From: Rhizomys pruinosus
Taxonomy: Eukaryota > Chordata > Mammalia > Rodentia > Spalacidae
Reading direction: 5' to 3'
NCBI GenBank assembly: GCA_009823505.1
Contig: VZQC01006369.1
Location: 108,127-172,126, forward strand
DNA length: 64,000 nt
Below the pieces are notes generated by a model. The model was given only the letters and a program-made list of their open reading frames with translations, did not search any database and was not told the DNA's origin. Position numbers and translations under genes: made by a program. This document shows, piece after piece, positions 47,490 through 59,627 of the stretch. Numbering within the stretch: the first letter of the stretch is position 1; the number at the start of each line of letters is the position of its first letter.

Positions 47490-50400
47490 TGGTCTCCCAG
47501 GGATGATGTGAGTGGTACCAGTCTCGTTTCCACCTCTGGGTTCCTGAGCCCATGAATCCCGGTGTACCATGACCAAGGCAGTTATACGAAGAAGGGTCTA
47601 TTGGGCTTAGAGTCCCTGAGAGATGAGTGTGTCATGGCAGGGAAAGCCAGCGTCACATCTTCAAGTACAGGAGAAAGAAGAGAGAGAAAAAACAGGAAAC
47701 AGGCAAGGACTATACTCTCAAAGCACTGCCATACCTCTTTAAACCCTCCACAAAATAGGCCAGAAGAACTGCGGGACAAAATGTTCATAGGAACTATTAT
47801 GGAACTTATGGGGACACTCCCTTGAAACCACCACAGCTGGCTCTGGCAAATCCTATTTATATCAGTGGACATGGACTCAGAAAGACTGACAGGCTTTATG
47901 CAGAGCCTTTCCCCTAGCCTGCAGCTCACTGACACCTGGTTAGCACTTGTACAACTGCATTTTCAAGCATCTGATCCACTCTTTGTCAAACCAGTTGCTT
48001 CAAGATGATGGGAAACATGGTAAGCCCAGTGACTTCCATGAGCTTGAGCTCACTGCTGGAGTCTCTGGCAGGGAAGTGAGCTTCCGGCTACAAGTGCTGC
48101 TGTGTGGAACAAGTGGACAAGGCGTTCCGTGAGGCCATCCGTGGTAGTCACGATAGAAGCATGATGTGGAAAAACTCAAATCCATAGCCAGAGCAAGGAC
48201 CTGTTCCAGTAAAACCAAAGCACTGCACTTTCCATGACAGAAGAGAGCCAGTGTACTCCGCTTACCGCCAGTCACCGGCTGGGCACCTCATGGAACGGTG
48301 CCATTATTAGGGTCTTATGTTGGTGTCTGCTGCTGGCAGATTACTGGCACTAAGCAGCAGCGAGCCAGGTCAGCCTTAGTGAGTGGACTAGTCCGGTGAT
48401 TGCATTTGAGCCCATGCATAATCTCCCCCCCCCCACCCGCCCAATGGCCACTTTGTTCATGGGTCCGTTAGGCAGTTACAGGGATAGCCAGGAAAAACGT
48501 TCACAACTATCCACACAATAAGTCATCCTATCTACTTTATTAAACTCCTAGGCTAGACATTTACACAGATCACAACTGTCTTCACATCCTTCACCCCAAC
48601 ACCCTTTTCCCAACAATTTACTAATTATACATATTTCTAGTCCCCAGCCATTCAGCGCATTGGTTACACCCCATGAATCAATATATAATCAAACATCTGG
48701 CCATTATCTCCTTCAAGGAAAGTGAGCTCCCAGTAGGTGCACATCCCAAAATTCCTGCTCATTGGGAAGATTTCTCTTCACCACTGTCCTTCAGTGGTGA
48801 TCTGTACTTCTGAGTTGACACCTGCTTAGCATGCAGAAACATCTTAAATCAGGCCCTAGACTTCTCTTCCTCGGCTAAAGAACACAAAACACAATCCACG
48901 GATGCATGCTTGAGGACAGACAGCATGGTCGCGGGTATTGGAGCCATAAACATTTAGGCAACTTCACACAACTCACACCCTCACGATCTGCTTGGCCAGA
49001 CCACATACGGCCTGCTTCCATTTGATGATGGATTGCTGCTCTGCACTGCAACTCTGATGGCTTTGTGGGTCAGATAACACTGAAGTAGCGTGACTGGCAG
49101 CTCAGGCATTCCATGTTAACTTGGTGGCCCATCTCAAATGTTCATTTTCTTGTAAGGTCCCAGCAGCATGCCAAGATCTGTCTCTCAAAGGGAGAACATT
49201 CCTCTGCAAGTGACAACACAAGGCCTTGTTCTAAATTCTCAAGCGATTCTGCTGTGATCATCTATGGGGGCCAGTCCTTTGGAGGACTGTCTGTGTCACA
49301 CACCTTGCCAGTTGAAAGTAAATCACTTCTGGTGGACAGGTATGGAGAAAGAAACATTCGTAAGATCAAGAGCTATTCCAGGAACAGAGATGTTAACCGT
49401 CTCAGTAAGGAAACTGGTACAGGCAGCTACACTTGGAGTCAGCACTTGCTGAGTTAAATAATCAAGTATTCTCAAGATTCGCTTGCCGTTCTGCACAGCC
49501 CGCTGTAGGAGCATTGAAAGGAGATGATGTGGCTCCCACTATTCTTGAGTCCTTCATGGACGGGCACTAATTTATCTATAGCTCACTCTGGAAATGCATA
49601 TGATGTTTGGTTCACTATTTCCCCGTGACAGACTACCATTCATGCTCTCATTTGGCCTTTATCGAACTAAAATAGCCCTCACTCACACACGTACATGGGA
49701 ACCAATGTGAGGGATTCTTTCCAAACTTCTACATTGTTACCTATTGTGCAATGTAGTGAGTTCCAGAGCCTGGAGAAATAACACAAGATGTACTCATGGA
49801 ACCCACCGGACCCACTGTGAGTCAAATGTTGACTAAAACTTCATTGATCGCCTGACCTCTATAAACTCCTACTTTCACTGGAGGGCAACAATGCTGTTTG
49901 TGGTCTCCTAGAATCAAGGTCAATTCAGAGTCAGTGTCTAGTTGGCCCCAAAAGGTCTAATTAGTTCCTTTTCCCCGTTGCAGTTACCTTGGTAAAAGGC
50001 TACCAGTTCCTTTGGGGAAAGATAATAGATTAATGGTAAAACTTTTGGTAGGTTATTAGGGTACTTCTTCAACAGGATCTAGGCTCCCCTTTACTGGAAG
50101 AATTCTGGGTTTGTAAACTGGCTCAAGCCTGGAAATAAATTGAAGGGCTGTGATTGTCGTTGCTGTGATTCCAGGAAGCCTTTTGTTCATTTGCTGTGAA
50201 ATATAGGCTTCCTGTCTACTGCGTTTCTGGGAATTCCATGATTAATTAGGCAGTTCCATAGGCCTACACCAGCCAGACCTTTCTGATCATTGCTTTGCCT
50301 CTGCTGTCCATTATAGTAAATATGATCAGCTTCTCGTTGGCCACTTGGTGCTGCATTTAGCTCTTGCTACTCTGGGTTTACACTGTGTTTCCGTAATCCA

Positions 50401-51345
50401 GTTGAGCTGCTGTGGTGCCCACTGTAAGGTCTGCAGAACAAAGAAGAGCAATGACAGAGCTCTTCAAGTATTCTGGTTGTTAGAAAACCCAGGTTTCCAG
50501 ATAACCAGGCCCTAAGCAGATGGGGCTGCATGCAGGGTGAGCAGCACACTCAGCCCCCAACACCCAGGGCCCAAGGCCTCATTGATTCAGCCACACAGTA
50601 ACCAAAGTCCTCCTCCCCTACCCAGTATCTCTATGACCCCTGCCACATGTGCCCTGCCTTCCTACCTCTGACATGTAGCATGAGTCACATATTAACTAAG
50701 GCTTGCTTCCTTGTAGTACAAAACTTCTCCCTTCCTTGGAAACTTTTAACATACCTCACTTACGTCCGGACAGAACTGCGACGCCTCTTGCTTAGGAGCC
50801 CTACAATAATGTTTGCGTAGCATTAACAAGTCCTGCTTTACCTGAAGACTTATTCAAACCCCAATGTCTATTTCTCAACACCTCTTTCCTTCCTTCCTCT
50901 CTTTCCCCAAACCCTACACTGGTGTCCTCTCAGAAATCTGCTTCCTGCTTTAGAGGAGTTACATCCTTAGAGCCAGTCATGCTTTTCAGATCTTTCACAT
51001 GTAAAATTGAAATGTAAATATTGTTATGTTACACATTCATGTATGTTTGTAAGACTCTTAGACGCATGGGATTCACTCATATACACATCAATACAAAATA
51101 ATAGTAAATGATAAAACAAAAAATTGCTTCTTGTGAATATTCAGTGAAAAGGTTGCCGGCAGTTGTGGACAAACGCCTTTAATCCAGCACTCAGTGAGGC
51201 AGAAGGCAGGGCTGGATCTTATGTGAGTTCAACGCCAGCGCTTGATCGTACAAGTCTCACAGGGCACAGCTGGACTCAGAGGAGATCCTATCGTCAAAAA
51301 GACGCATATATATTATAATACTTATATATATCATAATATATATTA
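47490..51345 (-). repeat. Second reverse-complement copy of about 55,242-51,490
   Basis: Same content as 20,546-24,285: a 27 kb-distant direct repeat of that block and the left arm of a palindrome with 51,490-55,242. 47,995-48,320 and 49,785-50,750 are practically error-free, while 48.36-49.15, 49.5-49.78 and 50.75-51.34 kb carry many small indels. Confidence 0.92.
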
Positions 51346-51490
51346 TATATTGTTATGAATCATAGGGAGAGGAGGAGAGATAATTATCATCTAAGAGTGC
51401 AAGCACCTGACAATGTTAGAAAATATGAGACTACTGCAGTCTTTTATTCTCATGGAAAATTTAACTTATATTTATTGGTTTGGAGTATTG
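51346..51490. other. Spacer at the palindrome centre
   Basis: About 145 bases between the reversed arm and the clean arm, preceded by a TATATA-rich stretch (51,305-51,352). It has no copy elsewhere that I can see. Confidence 0.65.
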
Positions 51491-51641
51491 TCTTTTTTTT
51501 TTTTGTCTTTTCGAGACAGGGTCTCCCTGTAGCCCCAGCTGTCCTGGAACTTTGTAGATCAGGCTGGCCTTGAACTCACAAAGATCAGCCTGCCTCTGCC
51601 TCCTGAGTGCTAGGATTAAAGGCGTGCCACCATGCCCGGCA
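51491..51641 (-). mobile_element. B1 SINE
   Basis: Antisense B1 (TTTTTGTCTTTTCGAGACAG ... CCACCATGCCCGGC) at the left end of the clean arm. Its counterparts are at 24,133-24,271 and, very noisy, at 51,155-51,303. The arms pair through this SINE. Confidence 0.93.
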
Positions 51642-52829
51642 ACCTTTCACTAATATTACAAGAAGCAATTTTTTTTTGTTTTACATTTATTTATTTTGTT
51701 TGTGTGTACATGTGTGAATGCCCATGCGTATATGTGTGTACAAACATACATGATGTGGTATACCATATTTACATTTCAATTTTACATGTGAAAGATCTGA
51801 AAAGCATGACTGGCTCTAAGGATGTAACTCCTCTAAAGCAGGAAGCAGATTTCTGAGAGGACACCAGTGTAGGGTTTGGGGGAAAGAGAAAGGGAGGAAG
51901 AGAAAGAGGTGTTGAGAGAAAGACATGGGGTTGAATAAGTCCTTCAGGTAAGAGACTTGTTAATGCTACAGCAAACATTATTGTAGGGCTCTGAAGCAAG
52001 AGGCTGCAGTTCTGCCGGACGAAGTGAGGTATGTTAAAAGTTTCCAAGGAAGGGAGAAGTTTTGTACTACAAGGAAGCAAGCCTTAGTTAATATGTGACT
52101 CATGCTACATGTCAGAGGTAGGAAGGCAGGGCACATGTGGCAGGGGTCATAGAGATACTGGGTAGGGGAGGAGGACTTTGGTTACTGTGTGGCTGAATCA
52201 ATGAGGCCTTGGGCCCTGGGTGTTGGGGGCTGAGTGTGCTGCTCACCCTGCATGCAGCCCCATCTGCTTAGGGCCTGGTTATCTGGAAACCTGGGTTTTC
52301 TAACAACCAGAATACTTGAAGAGCTCTGTCATTGCTCTTCTTTGTTCTGCAGACCTTACAGTGGGCACCACAGCAGCTCAACTGGATTACGGAAACACAG
52401 TGTAAACCCAGAGTAGCAAGAGCTAAATGCAGCACCAAGTGGCCAACGAGAAGCTGATCATATTTACTATAATGGACAGCAGAGGCAAAGCAATGATCAG
52501 AAAGGTCTGGCTGGTGTAGGCCTATGGAACTGCCTAATTAATCATGGAATTCCCAGAAACGCAGTAGACAGGAAGCCTATATTTCACAGCAAATGAACAA
52601 AAGGCTTCCTGGAATCACAGCAACGACAATCACAGCCCTTCAATTTATTTCCAGGCTTGAGCCAGTTTACAAACCCAGAATTCTTCCAGTAAAGGGGAGC
52701 CTAGATCCTGTTGAAGAAGTACCCTAATAACCTACCAAAAGTTTTACCATTAATCTATTATCTTTCCCCAAAGGAACTGGTAGCCTTTTACCAAGGTAAC
52801 TGCAACGGGGAAAAGGAACTAATTAGACC
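51642..52829. other. Unassigned sequence, possibly ERVL gag region
   Basis: Lies directly upstream of the protease-like segment in the retroviral direction, so gag would be expected here, but I see no gag motif. Frames are short. Confidence 0.4.
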
Positions 52830-52837
52830 TTTTGGGG

Positions 52838-53290
52838 CCAACTAGACACTGACTCTGAATTGACCTTGATTCTAGGAGACCACAAACAGCATTGTTGCCC
52901 TCCAGTGAAAGTAGGAGTTTATAGAGGTCAGGCGATCAATGAAGTTTTAGTCAACATTTGACTCACAGTGGGTCCGGTGGGTTCCATGAGTACATCTTGT
53001 GTTATTTCTCCAGCTCTGGAACTTCTAATTGCAATAGATACATGTAGAAGTTGGAAAAATCCCCACATTGGTTCCCTGACGTGTGGAGTGAGGGCTATTA
53101 TGGTTGTAAAGGCCAAATGGAAGCCATTGGAGTAGTCTGTACCAGGGAAAATAGTGAACCCAAACAACATTGCATTTCCAGAGTGGCTATAGAAATTAGT
53201 GCCGCCATGAAGGACTCAGAGATGTGGGAGCCACTTCATCTCCTTTCAATGCTCCTACACGGGCTGTGCAGAAGGCAAGCGAATCTTGAG
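52838..53290 (+). pseudogene. ERVL protease and RT start (decayed)
   Basis: The frame starting near 52,838 reads QLDTDSELTLILGD; the active-site position reads Asp-Thr-Asp rather than the usual Asp-Thr-Gly. It stops at about 52,966, then resumes with CVISPALELLIAIDTCRSW and NPHIGSLTCGVRAIMVVKAK, the protease-RT junction typical of the family. The following frame ends near 53,299 with EISAAMKDSEM, the beginning of RT. The RT catalytic region is absent. Confidence 0.7.
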
Positions 53291-53500
53291 AATACTTGAT
53301 TATTTAAGCTAAGCAAGTGCTGACTCCAAGTGTAGCTGCTGTACCAGTTTCCTTACTTGAGACGGTTAACATCTCTGTTCCTGGAATAGCTCTTGATCTT
53401 ACGAATGTTTCTTTCTCCATACCTGTCCACCAGAAGTGATTTACTTTCAACTGGCAAGGTGTGTGACACAGACAGTCCTCCAAAGGACTGGCCCCCATAG

Positions 53501-53790
53501 ATGATCACAGCAGAATCGCTTGAGAATTTAGAACAAGGCCTTGTGTTGTCACTTGCAGAGGAATGTTCTCCCTTTGAGAGACAGATCTTGGCATGCTGCT
53601 GGGCCTTACAAGAAAATGAACATTTGAGAATGGGCCACCAAGTTACCATGAGACCTGAGCTGCCCATCACGATCCAGGTGTTATCTGACCCACAAAGCCA
53701 TAGAGTTGCAGTGCAGAGCAGCAATCCATCATCAAATGGAAGCAGGCCGTATGTGGTCTGGCCAAGCAGATCGTGAGGGTGTGAGTTGTG
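53501..53790 (+). pseudogene. ERVL RT-RNase H connection segment
   Basis: Reads LAEECSPFERQILACCWALQ and GHQVTMRPELPITIQVLSDP, the conserved connection/RNase H stretch of ERVL pol. It is preceded by a stop and a short frame, showing that the RT body was lost between about 53,290 and 53,450. Confidence 0.78.
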
Positions 53791-54290
53791 TGAAGTTGCC
53801 TAAATGTTTATGGCTCCAATACCCGCGACCATGCTGTCTGTCCTCAAGCATGCATCCGTGGATTGTGTTTTGTGTTCTTTAGCCGAGGAAGAGAAGTCTA
53901 GGGCCTGTCTTAAGATGTTTCTGCATGCTAAGCAGGTGTCACTCAGAAGTACAATCACCACTGAAGGACAGTGGTGAAGAGAAATCTTCCCAATGAGCAG
54001 AATTTTGGGAATGTGCACCTACCTGGGAGCTCACTTTCCTTGGAAGGAATAATGTCTAATGTGTGATTATATATTGATTCATGGGGTGTAACCAATGCGC
54101 TGAATGGCTGGGGACTAGAAATATGTATAATTAGTAAATTGTTGGGAAAAGGGTGTTGGGGTGAAGGATGTGAAGACAGTTGTGATCTGTGTAAATGTCT
54201 AGCCTAGGAGTTTAATAAAGTAGATAGGATGACTTATTGTGTGGATAGTTGTGAACGTTTTTCCTGGCTATCCCTGTAACTGCCTAACGG

Positions 54291-54560
54291 ACCCATGAAC
54301 AAAGTGGCCATGGCGGGGTGGGGGGGGGGAGATTATGCATGGGCTCAATAACACGGACTCCCACTCACCAAGGCTGCCCTGGCTCTAGCTGCTGCTTAGT
54401 GCCAAATCTGCCAGCAGCAGACACCAACATAAGACCCTAATAATGGCACCGTTCCATGAGGTGCCCAGCCGGTGACTGGCGGTAAGCGGAGTACACTGGC
54501 TCTCTTCTGTCATGGAAAGTGCAGTGCTTTGGTTTTACTGGAACAGGTCCTTGCTCTGGC
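54291..54560 (+). pseudogene. ERVL integrase zinc finger and core start (decayed)
   Basis: THEQSGHGG at 54,291 supplies the two His of the HHCC finger; CQICQQQ at 54,400-54,420 (another frame) supplies the two Cys. A poly-G run (54,316-54,331) has shifted the frame between them. The core starts with AEYTGSLLSWKV near 54,486 after an in-frame stop, and the acidic catalytic residues expected here are not readable. Confidence 0.75.
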
Positions 54561-54904
54561 TATGGATTTGAGTTTTTCCACATCATGCTTCTATCGTGAC
54601 TACCACGGATGGCCTCACGGAACGCCTTGTCCACTTGTTCCACACAGCAGCACTTGTAGCCGGAAGCTCACTTCCCTGCCAGAGACTCCAGCAGTGAGCT
54701 CAAGCTCATGGAAGTCACTGGGCTTACCATGTTTCCCATCATCTTGAAGCAACTGGTTTGACAAGACAGTGGACAGATGCTTGAAAATGCAGGTACAGTG
54801 CTAACCAGGTGTCAGTGAGCTGCAGGCTAGGGGAAGGCTCTGCAAAAGCCTGTCAGTCTTCTGAGTCCATGTCCACTATATAGTATGGATTTGCCCAGAG
54901 CCAG

Positions 54905-55165
54905 CTGTGGTGGTTTCAAGGGAAGTGTCCCCCATAAGTTCCAAGTATTTGAACATTTGGTCCCCAGTTCTTGGCACTATTTGTGGAGGGTTAAGAGGTA
55001 TGGCAGTGCTTTGAGAGTATAGTCTTGCCTGTTTCCTGTTTTGTTCTCTCTGCTTCTTCCATGTACTTGAAGATGTGAGCTCTGGGCTTTCCCTGCCATG
55101 ACACACTCATCTCTCAGGGACTCTAAGCCCAATAGACCCTTCTTCGTATAACTGCCTTGGTCATG
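54905..55165 (+). mobile_element. Mid-repetitive rodent element inside ERVL pol
   Basis: CCAAGTATTTGAACATTTGG, TCCCCAGTTCTTGGCACTAT and, at its end, CTGCCTTGGTCATGG; the same family as the copy at 59,628. It separates integrase from the dUTPase-like segment. Reversed copies lie at 20,620-20,880 and 47,565-47,835. Confidence 0.65.
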
Positions 55166-55179
55166 GTACACCGGGATTC

Positions 55180-55599
55180 ATGGGCTCAGGAACCCAGAGG
55201 TGGAAACGAGACTGGTACCACTCACATCATCCCTGGAGACCAAGTAGCAAAAGTTTTGCTTCCTGTTCCCATGACCTTTTATGCTCTCCTGGCCTAGAAG
55301 TCTTGGTTCCAGAGCAAGGAGTACTTCTGCCAAGAGGCAGAACAAGCATTCTACTCAGCTGGAGGCTCCTGATGCTCTTGAGCCAACCAGCTAAAAAAGG
55401 AGTTAGTGTGCTAGCAGGGGCAACTGTGGAAAGAACTGGCCGCTCTTCCACAGTGGACGTAGAGTATGTCAGGAGTGTGGCCGGCCGGCCTTGGGCTGTC
55501 TCTGTCCTGCCATGTGCTGACCTGCTCCTCCATGTTGTTTCCCAGAAGCTCTCTCATCCCTGGTTCCAGGCCTCTGTGAGGCCTGGTGATGTTGTCTGA
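55180..55599 (+). pseudogene. ERVL dUTPase-like C-terminal segment
   Basis: A 140-codon open frame containing SPGLEVLVPEQGVLLPRG and KKGVSVLAGATV, the stretch that follows integrase in ERVL pol and resembles dUTPase. It is the best preserved part of the relic. The first 25 codons belong to the integrase end. Not expected to be expressed on its own. Confidence 0.6.
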
Positions 55600-56642
55600 C
55601 TTTGGGCTCCACAAAGACACTCTGCACCCTTCCAGTCAACTCCCCATCTGTGTGATTTATCTTGTCTGAGTGGGATTTTTCCGTACTACCAGCCACACGT
55701 CTCCCTAGACCTCTGGCCATTGCCACAACGAGCAACTTGCAACATCTGATTTGGGATGTTTTTCTGAGACGATCATCTGGGCACGATGGTGCAGTGAGCT
55801 AAATAAAGGAATGGAAAGCAACCAGGAGGCCCTGTGGTGTGGCCTTAAAGGGGGTGGTGACAGACCCGCTGGGTGAGGGCTTGGACTTGGGGTCTGAGGC
55901 CAGTGTGCAGGTTTTACATGGTGGGTGTAATAGTTGCTTGTTTTTTTTTATATATTTCCAATTAACTTAAATGTAGTACCATTTTTATTAAAACCTTTTA
56001 ACCAATGTTGTTTAATATAGACATTTTTACTTTTACTAAGTCCTAAAATACCATATAATTTGTAGAGTTTGGGCAAAATTGGATACTTGTTAACCTCACA
56101 TCAATTGCAATACATTAACCGAATATAGACCCGTGTCCCTCTCCCACCCCTCCCACCCCTCCAGATTCACCATTTCAGTTTTTTGATAGTCTTTTCTGTT
56201 GTTGTTCTTTCCAATATGCATCCCTCCCCAATATTTGCTTATTTGTGGGTTGCTCAGGATTTATCATTGTGGATCTGACTCAGGAGAGACTCACAGGCCA
56301 GCCAGCAGGCCAGTGTCTTGATGCCTGGAAAGATGTCTGTGCTAGTAGATGGTATCCCTGTCACTGGGGGGACTCTCTGTGCCTAACACTCTGTCCCTCA
56401 GTCCTGCAGCCTCACGCTGTGCCCTGTCCTTTCTGCTCTGGATATTGCTGATGTTTGCACTGCTGCTGGGTTTTCTGTTGGCTAGGCCATATCTGCTTAG
56501 AATTCAATGAAAAGTGGTCTTGGGCACTAGGAAAAAATTACATGAGTTGAAAGTGGCTGCTTCTGGGAGTGGGGGGGTCGATGGGGGCAGGGCAGTGGGG
56601 GTCTACTTTTACTATAAACTTATCATCTCCTGGCCCTTTCAA

Positions 56643-56643
<1 letters not shown>

Positions 56644-56680
<37 letters not shown>
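56644..56680 (+). repeat. (TG)n microsatellite
   Basis: About 18 perfect units. The reversed noisy copy at 46,024 reads as CA with single-base errors. Confidence 0.97.
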
Positions 56681-56681
<1 letters not shown>

Positions 56682-58091
56682 TTAGATCTAACCCAATAAC
56701 CATTCACTGCGCTCTCCAGACTCCTCTCTTGAAGAAAGCATGTCATATATCTCTTAACGCTAGCTTAACTTCTCTCCTGTTAATGACACAAATTTTCTCA
56801 TGATCTCACTCCATTAGCTCTACATGCTTTTAATAGCATAGACCTAAGCTGCAATTTATTTAATTGGAAGCATTCATTTTTTTCACTTATTTATTGAATT
56901 CTCGCTATGCGCTAGGTATTTTTACATAAAAATGGTGTGCTAACGTTATACTTTGTCTCATGTTGGAGAATTGCTATGTAATCAATATAGTCATTAGGAG
57001 TTGGCAATTTTGAGAATGTACATATTCTAAGGAAACCTTTAAAGTGTGCTGAGGCCAAGTAGATGTCTATGTCCATCTTCCGAATGCCTACGTCTCCACT
57101 CTTGGCTTTGCTCAGGCAATGGTAGGTTAAAAGCAGACAGCATATCTGCCTGAGCATTTTGTTCATTCATTAAAAAATGTCTGGATCACCTAACAAATCA
57201 CAAAAGGTGGCTACAGTGAGCAAGATATACTGTGCACTTCCCAGAAGTTCTTAGATGGCACTTTGAGGCTTAGAAGCCTTAATTTTCATACTGAAGGGGT
57301 TTGTGATGTCCCCAGGCGTTCACGGCAGTTTCCTGTGAGATGGCAAACATGAGACAGAGACTCGTTCAGCAAGTACCATTTCTCCTCTGAATCCAGGACC
57401 CCCATGGACACCCGTCTTCATGCCTATGCCCCTTCTATAAACTGTGTAGTATTTGACTCTGACCTATACACATCCTCTGGGACATTTCGAACCATCCCTA
57501 GGTTACTTATGTCTGATGTAGAGGCTGTGTAAATAGCTGTTCTACTGTTTAGAGAGTAATGACAAGAGAAAGTCTTTACATGCTCAGTGCCAGTACAAGG
57601 TTCCTACAGATATTTCCAACCCGTGGTTGGCTGAAGCCTTTTCTGTAGAACCCACAGATAGGAAGGGCTGGATACGTATGACCTCTGTACTGCTATGCAG
57701 GCCACACTTGTGGCCTAAATTCTCCCTTGCTTCTCCCGCAGTCTTCACCTTAATTAAGGCTTCCGGGCCTCCTCCAGCTGTTTGGCCAGGATTGCATCCT
57801 GGAACCCCGGGAAGGACCCAGAGGATACACATGGGCAGTCTGAGCACTGTTCATGGACGCTGTTCTGCTTGTCCATCCTCTGTGGCAAAAAAATGGTCAC
57901 CAAGTCAACTGTCCAGAAAGCAGTGTCCAGGAGCCCCGAGGCCTGCGGACGACCTGTGTCAGAGGAGGGCTGGTGTCAATATGGCTGTGGTCCCGAAGAT
58001 GTGCTACAGGTGTGATCGAGGAAGCTTCTCGTTCTGCCTGTGAATACAGCTTGCAATGGATTTGACTGTGTGTGCACGTATGCGTGCATGC

Positions 58092-58093
<2 letters not shown>

Positions 58094-58125
<32 letters not shown>
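58094..58125 (+). repeat. (TG)n microsatellite
   Basis: About 16 units. Its reversed copy near 44,515 is badly degraded. Confidence 0.97.
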
Positions 58126-58129
<4 letters not shown>

Positions 58130-58531
58130 GGAGACAGAAGAGCAAGAGACAATAACTAAAGAGGTAGAATGACAGAGAAGATGGGAGGCGAGAATGGGGT
58201 TGAAAGCAGCCCAGAACCATTTCAAAAATAGCAAAAAGTAAGTAGATCTACTCACAATGGAGTCTATAGTAATAAGTCCTAAACACAGAATGACCATTGG
58301 GTGGGCCCAGGGATAGGGGACTCTAATCTCCTGGAGCTCTGTGAACTTGGGACCGTTTTCTCGTTTTCTTTACCTTTATGAACATGACTCTTAGCTAAAG
58401 GAAGGATAACACAGTTGTCCTCACAGTACCAAACTCTATCTAATGTATATTAGGTTGCCTCCCACATACATATGGTGAAATGTATGCTACAAATTGGGCA
58501 CTGTAAGAGATTAACAACAGTAATAGGACAA

Positions 58532-58846
58532 TTATAACAGTGTGCCATAATATTTTATGTGAACATGGTCTCTCTCAAAATATCTTCCATTACTGTCCTC
58601 CATTCTTACATAAGATGCAGTCACTGGCACATTGTGATATATTACGCTACTATTGACCTTGTGATAATTATTCCAAAGACCATCACAAAGCCATGACAAT
58701 TCCAACTGATCTGTGCTAACTGGAATCACAGGAACAAAACTGCAGATGAGGGATCCCACCATAAATAGAGCTGTGCTGAGAAAGCATATGGCCTGTTGAA
58801 TGGCACATGAGGAGGGCAGCGAGCCCAGTCCCAGCCTCTGTCCCAT
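58532..58846 (-). CDS. Unassigned 104-codon open frame
   Basis: Starts MGQRLGLGSLPSSC, contains a hydrophobic stretch (ICFLSTALFMVGSLICSFVP, about residues 20-40) and ends HIKYYGTLL. I do not recognise it. The reversed copy at 43,617-43,898 keeps 92 of the first 93 codons but ends early (FERE then stop) because of local differences. No splice context, promoter or neighbours suggest a gene, and a repeat-derived or chance frame is as likely. Confidence 0.25.
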   Translation of the reverse strand: MGQRLGLGSLPSSCAIQQAICFLSTALFMVGSLICSFVPVIPVSTDQLELSWLCDGLWNNYHKVNSSVIYHNVPVTASYVRMEDSNGRYFERDHVHIKYYGTLL

Positions 58847-59059
58847 GGCATCTCAGGGAACAGCAGAGATCTCAGGTCATCTGTGCTTAAGACAGCACTG
58901 GAGCCAACAGTGTGTGTCTAACTGCAGGACCCTCTAGTCTCCCATCCAAGAGGGTAGCTGTGAAATCAGCCACAAGGTTTATTCTACTGACATAAATAAT
59001 AAAGGTCACATCCTATTATGGGGATGTCAAATTAAAATGAGAAGATTCTGATATATAAG

Positions 59060-59627
59060 GCAGTCACCCTGGATACCAGAGGGTCCCAGATGGTTATTTT
59101 AGTTCCATCTACGGATGCACAACTGGACATATGTGATTTTGGGAAGCCTCGCAGTCACTCCAGGTAGGAATGGTTCTGAACTCCAGAGTAGGTTAGTAGT
59201 CACATTCCTCATTCACTGAGGTTGAGTGGATTAGAAATAGATGAAGATATTATTTAAGCCAGGCTCATCAACTTTCTTATGATCATTCTCATTAGAATAG
59301 TTAGAATTTTAAATGTTACATTATCTAGCAAAGGGCCAAATTCAGATCTGTGCTCATATGGCGAACACAAACAGGTTAGAGACCTGTCTAGAGGAAAGCT
59401 GGCTGGCTGAGACGAAGTCTGGATACTGGACACGGTTTGCTTGGCACAGAGACAGAGTGAACAACTAGGAGACTGAGTAGCATTTCACGTTGTCCATAGC
59501 AGGGCTGAATACTGAAGAGAGGCTTCTGCAAGTGTCCAGGAATGGCTTTGGTGGTGAACAGTGGATAAGGGGAAGACATGCCTTTACTTTTAAATGGTTT
59601 TAAATAGTTAAATCTCAACTTTCTATG
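59060..59627. other. Unassigned sequence
   Basis: Ordinary composition with no gene or repeat recognised. It is the template of noisy copies at 28.5-29.4 and 42.6-43.4 kb. Confidence 0.5.

Larger units (their letters stand above)
52830..55599 (+). pseudogene. Endogenous retrovirus pol relic, ERVL type
   Basis: Pieces of a retroviral pol are readable in order on the plus strand: protease (about 52,838-53,010), protease-RT junction and first part of RT (to about 53,290), RNase H-side segment (53,500-53,790), more decayed RNase H (to about 54,250), integrase zinc finger (54,291-54,420), integrase core start (54,470-54,560) and a dUTPase-like C-terminal segment (55,180-55,599). A dUTPase after integrase is a hallmark of the ERVL group. 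Frames shift repeatedly, stops are frequent, most of the RT body is deleted, and another repeat is inserted at 54.9 kb. No env or clear LTRs are seen. It cannot encode active enzymes. Confidence 0.75.
55600..58531. other. Unassigned sequence downstream of ERVL relic
   Basis: A 3' LTR would be expected here, but I could not define one. The region contains a T-rich patch at 55,940, G-rich DNA at 56,560-56,610, and two TG microsatellites. Confidence 0.45.

Noticed and set aside
53304..53724. Minus-strand frames over the ERVL relic (also at 22.3 and 49.3 kb, plus)
   Set aside because: Antisense shadows of retroviral pol; the plus-strand reading at 53 kb gives recognisable pol peptides.
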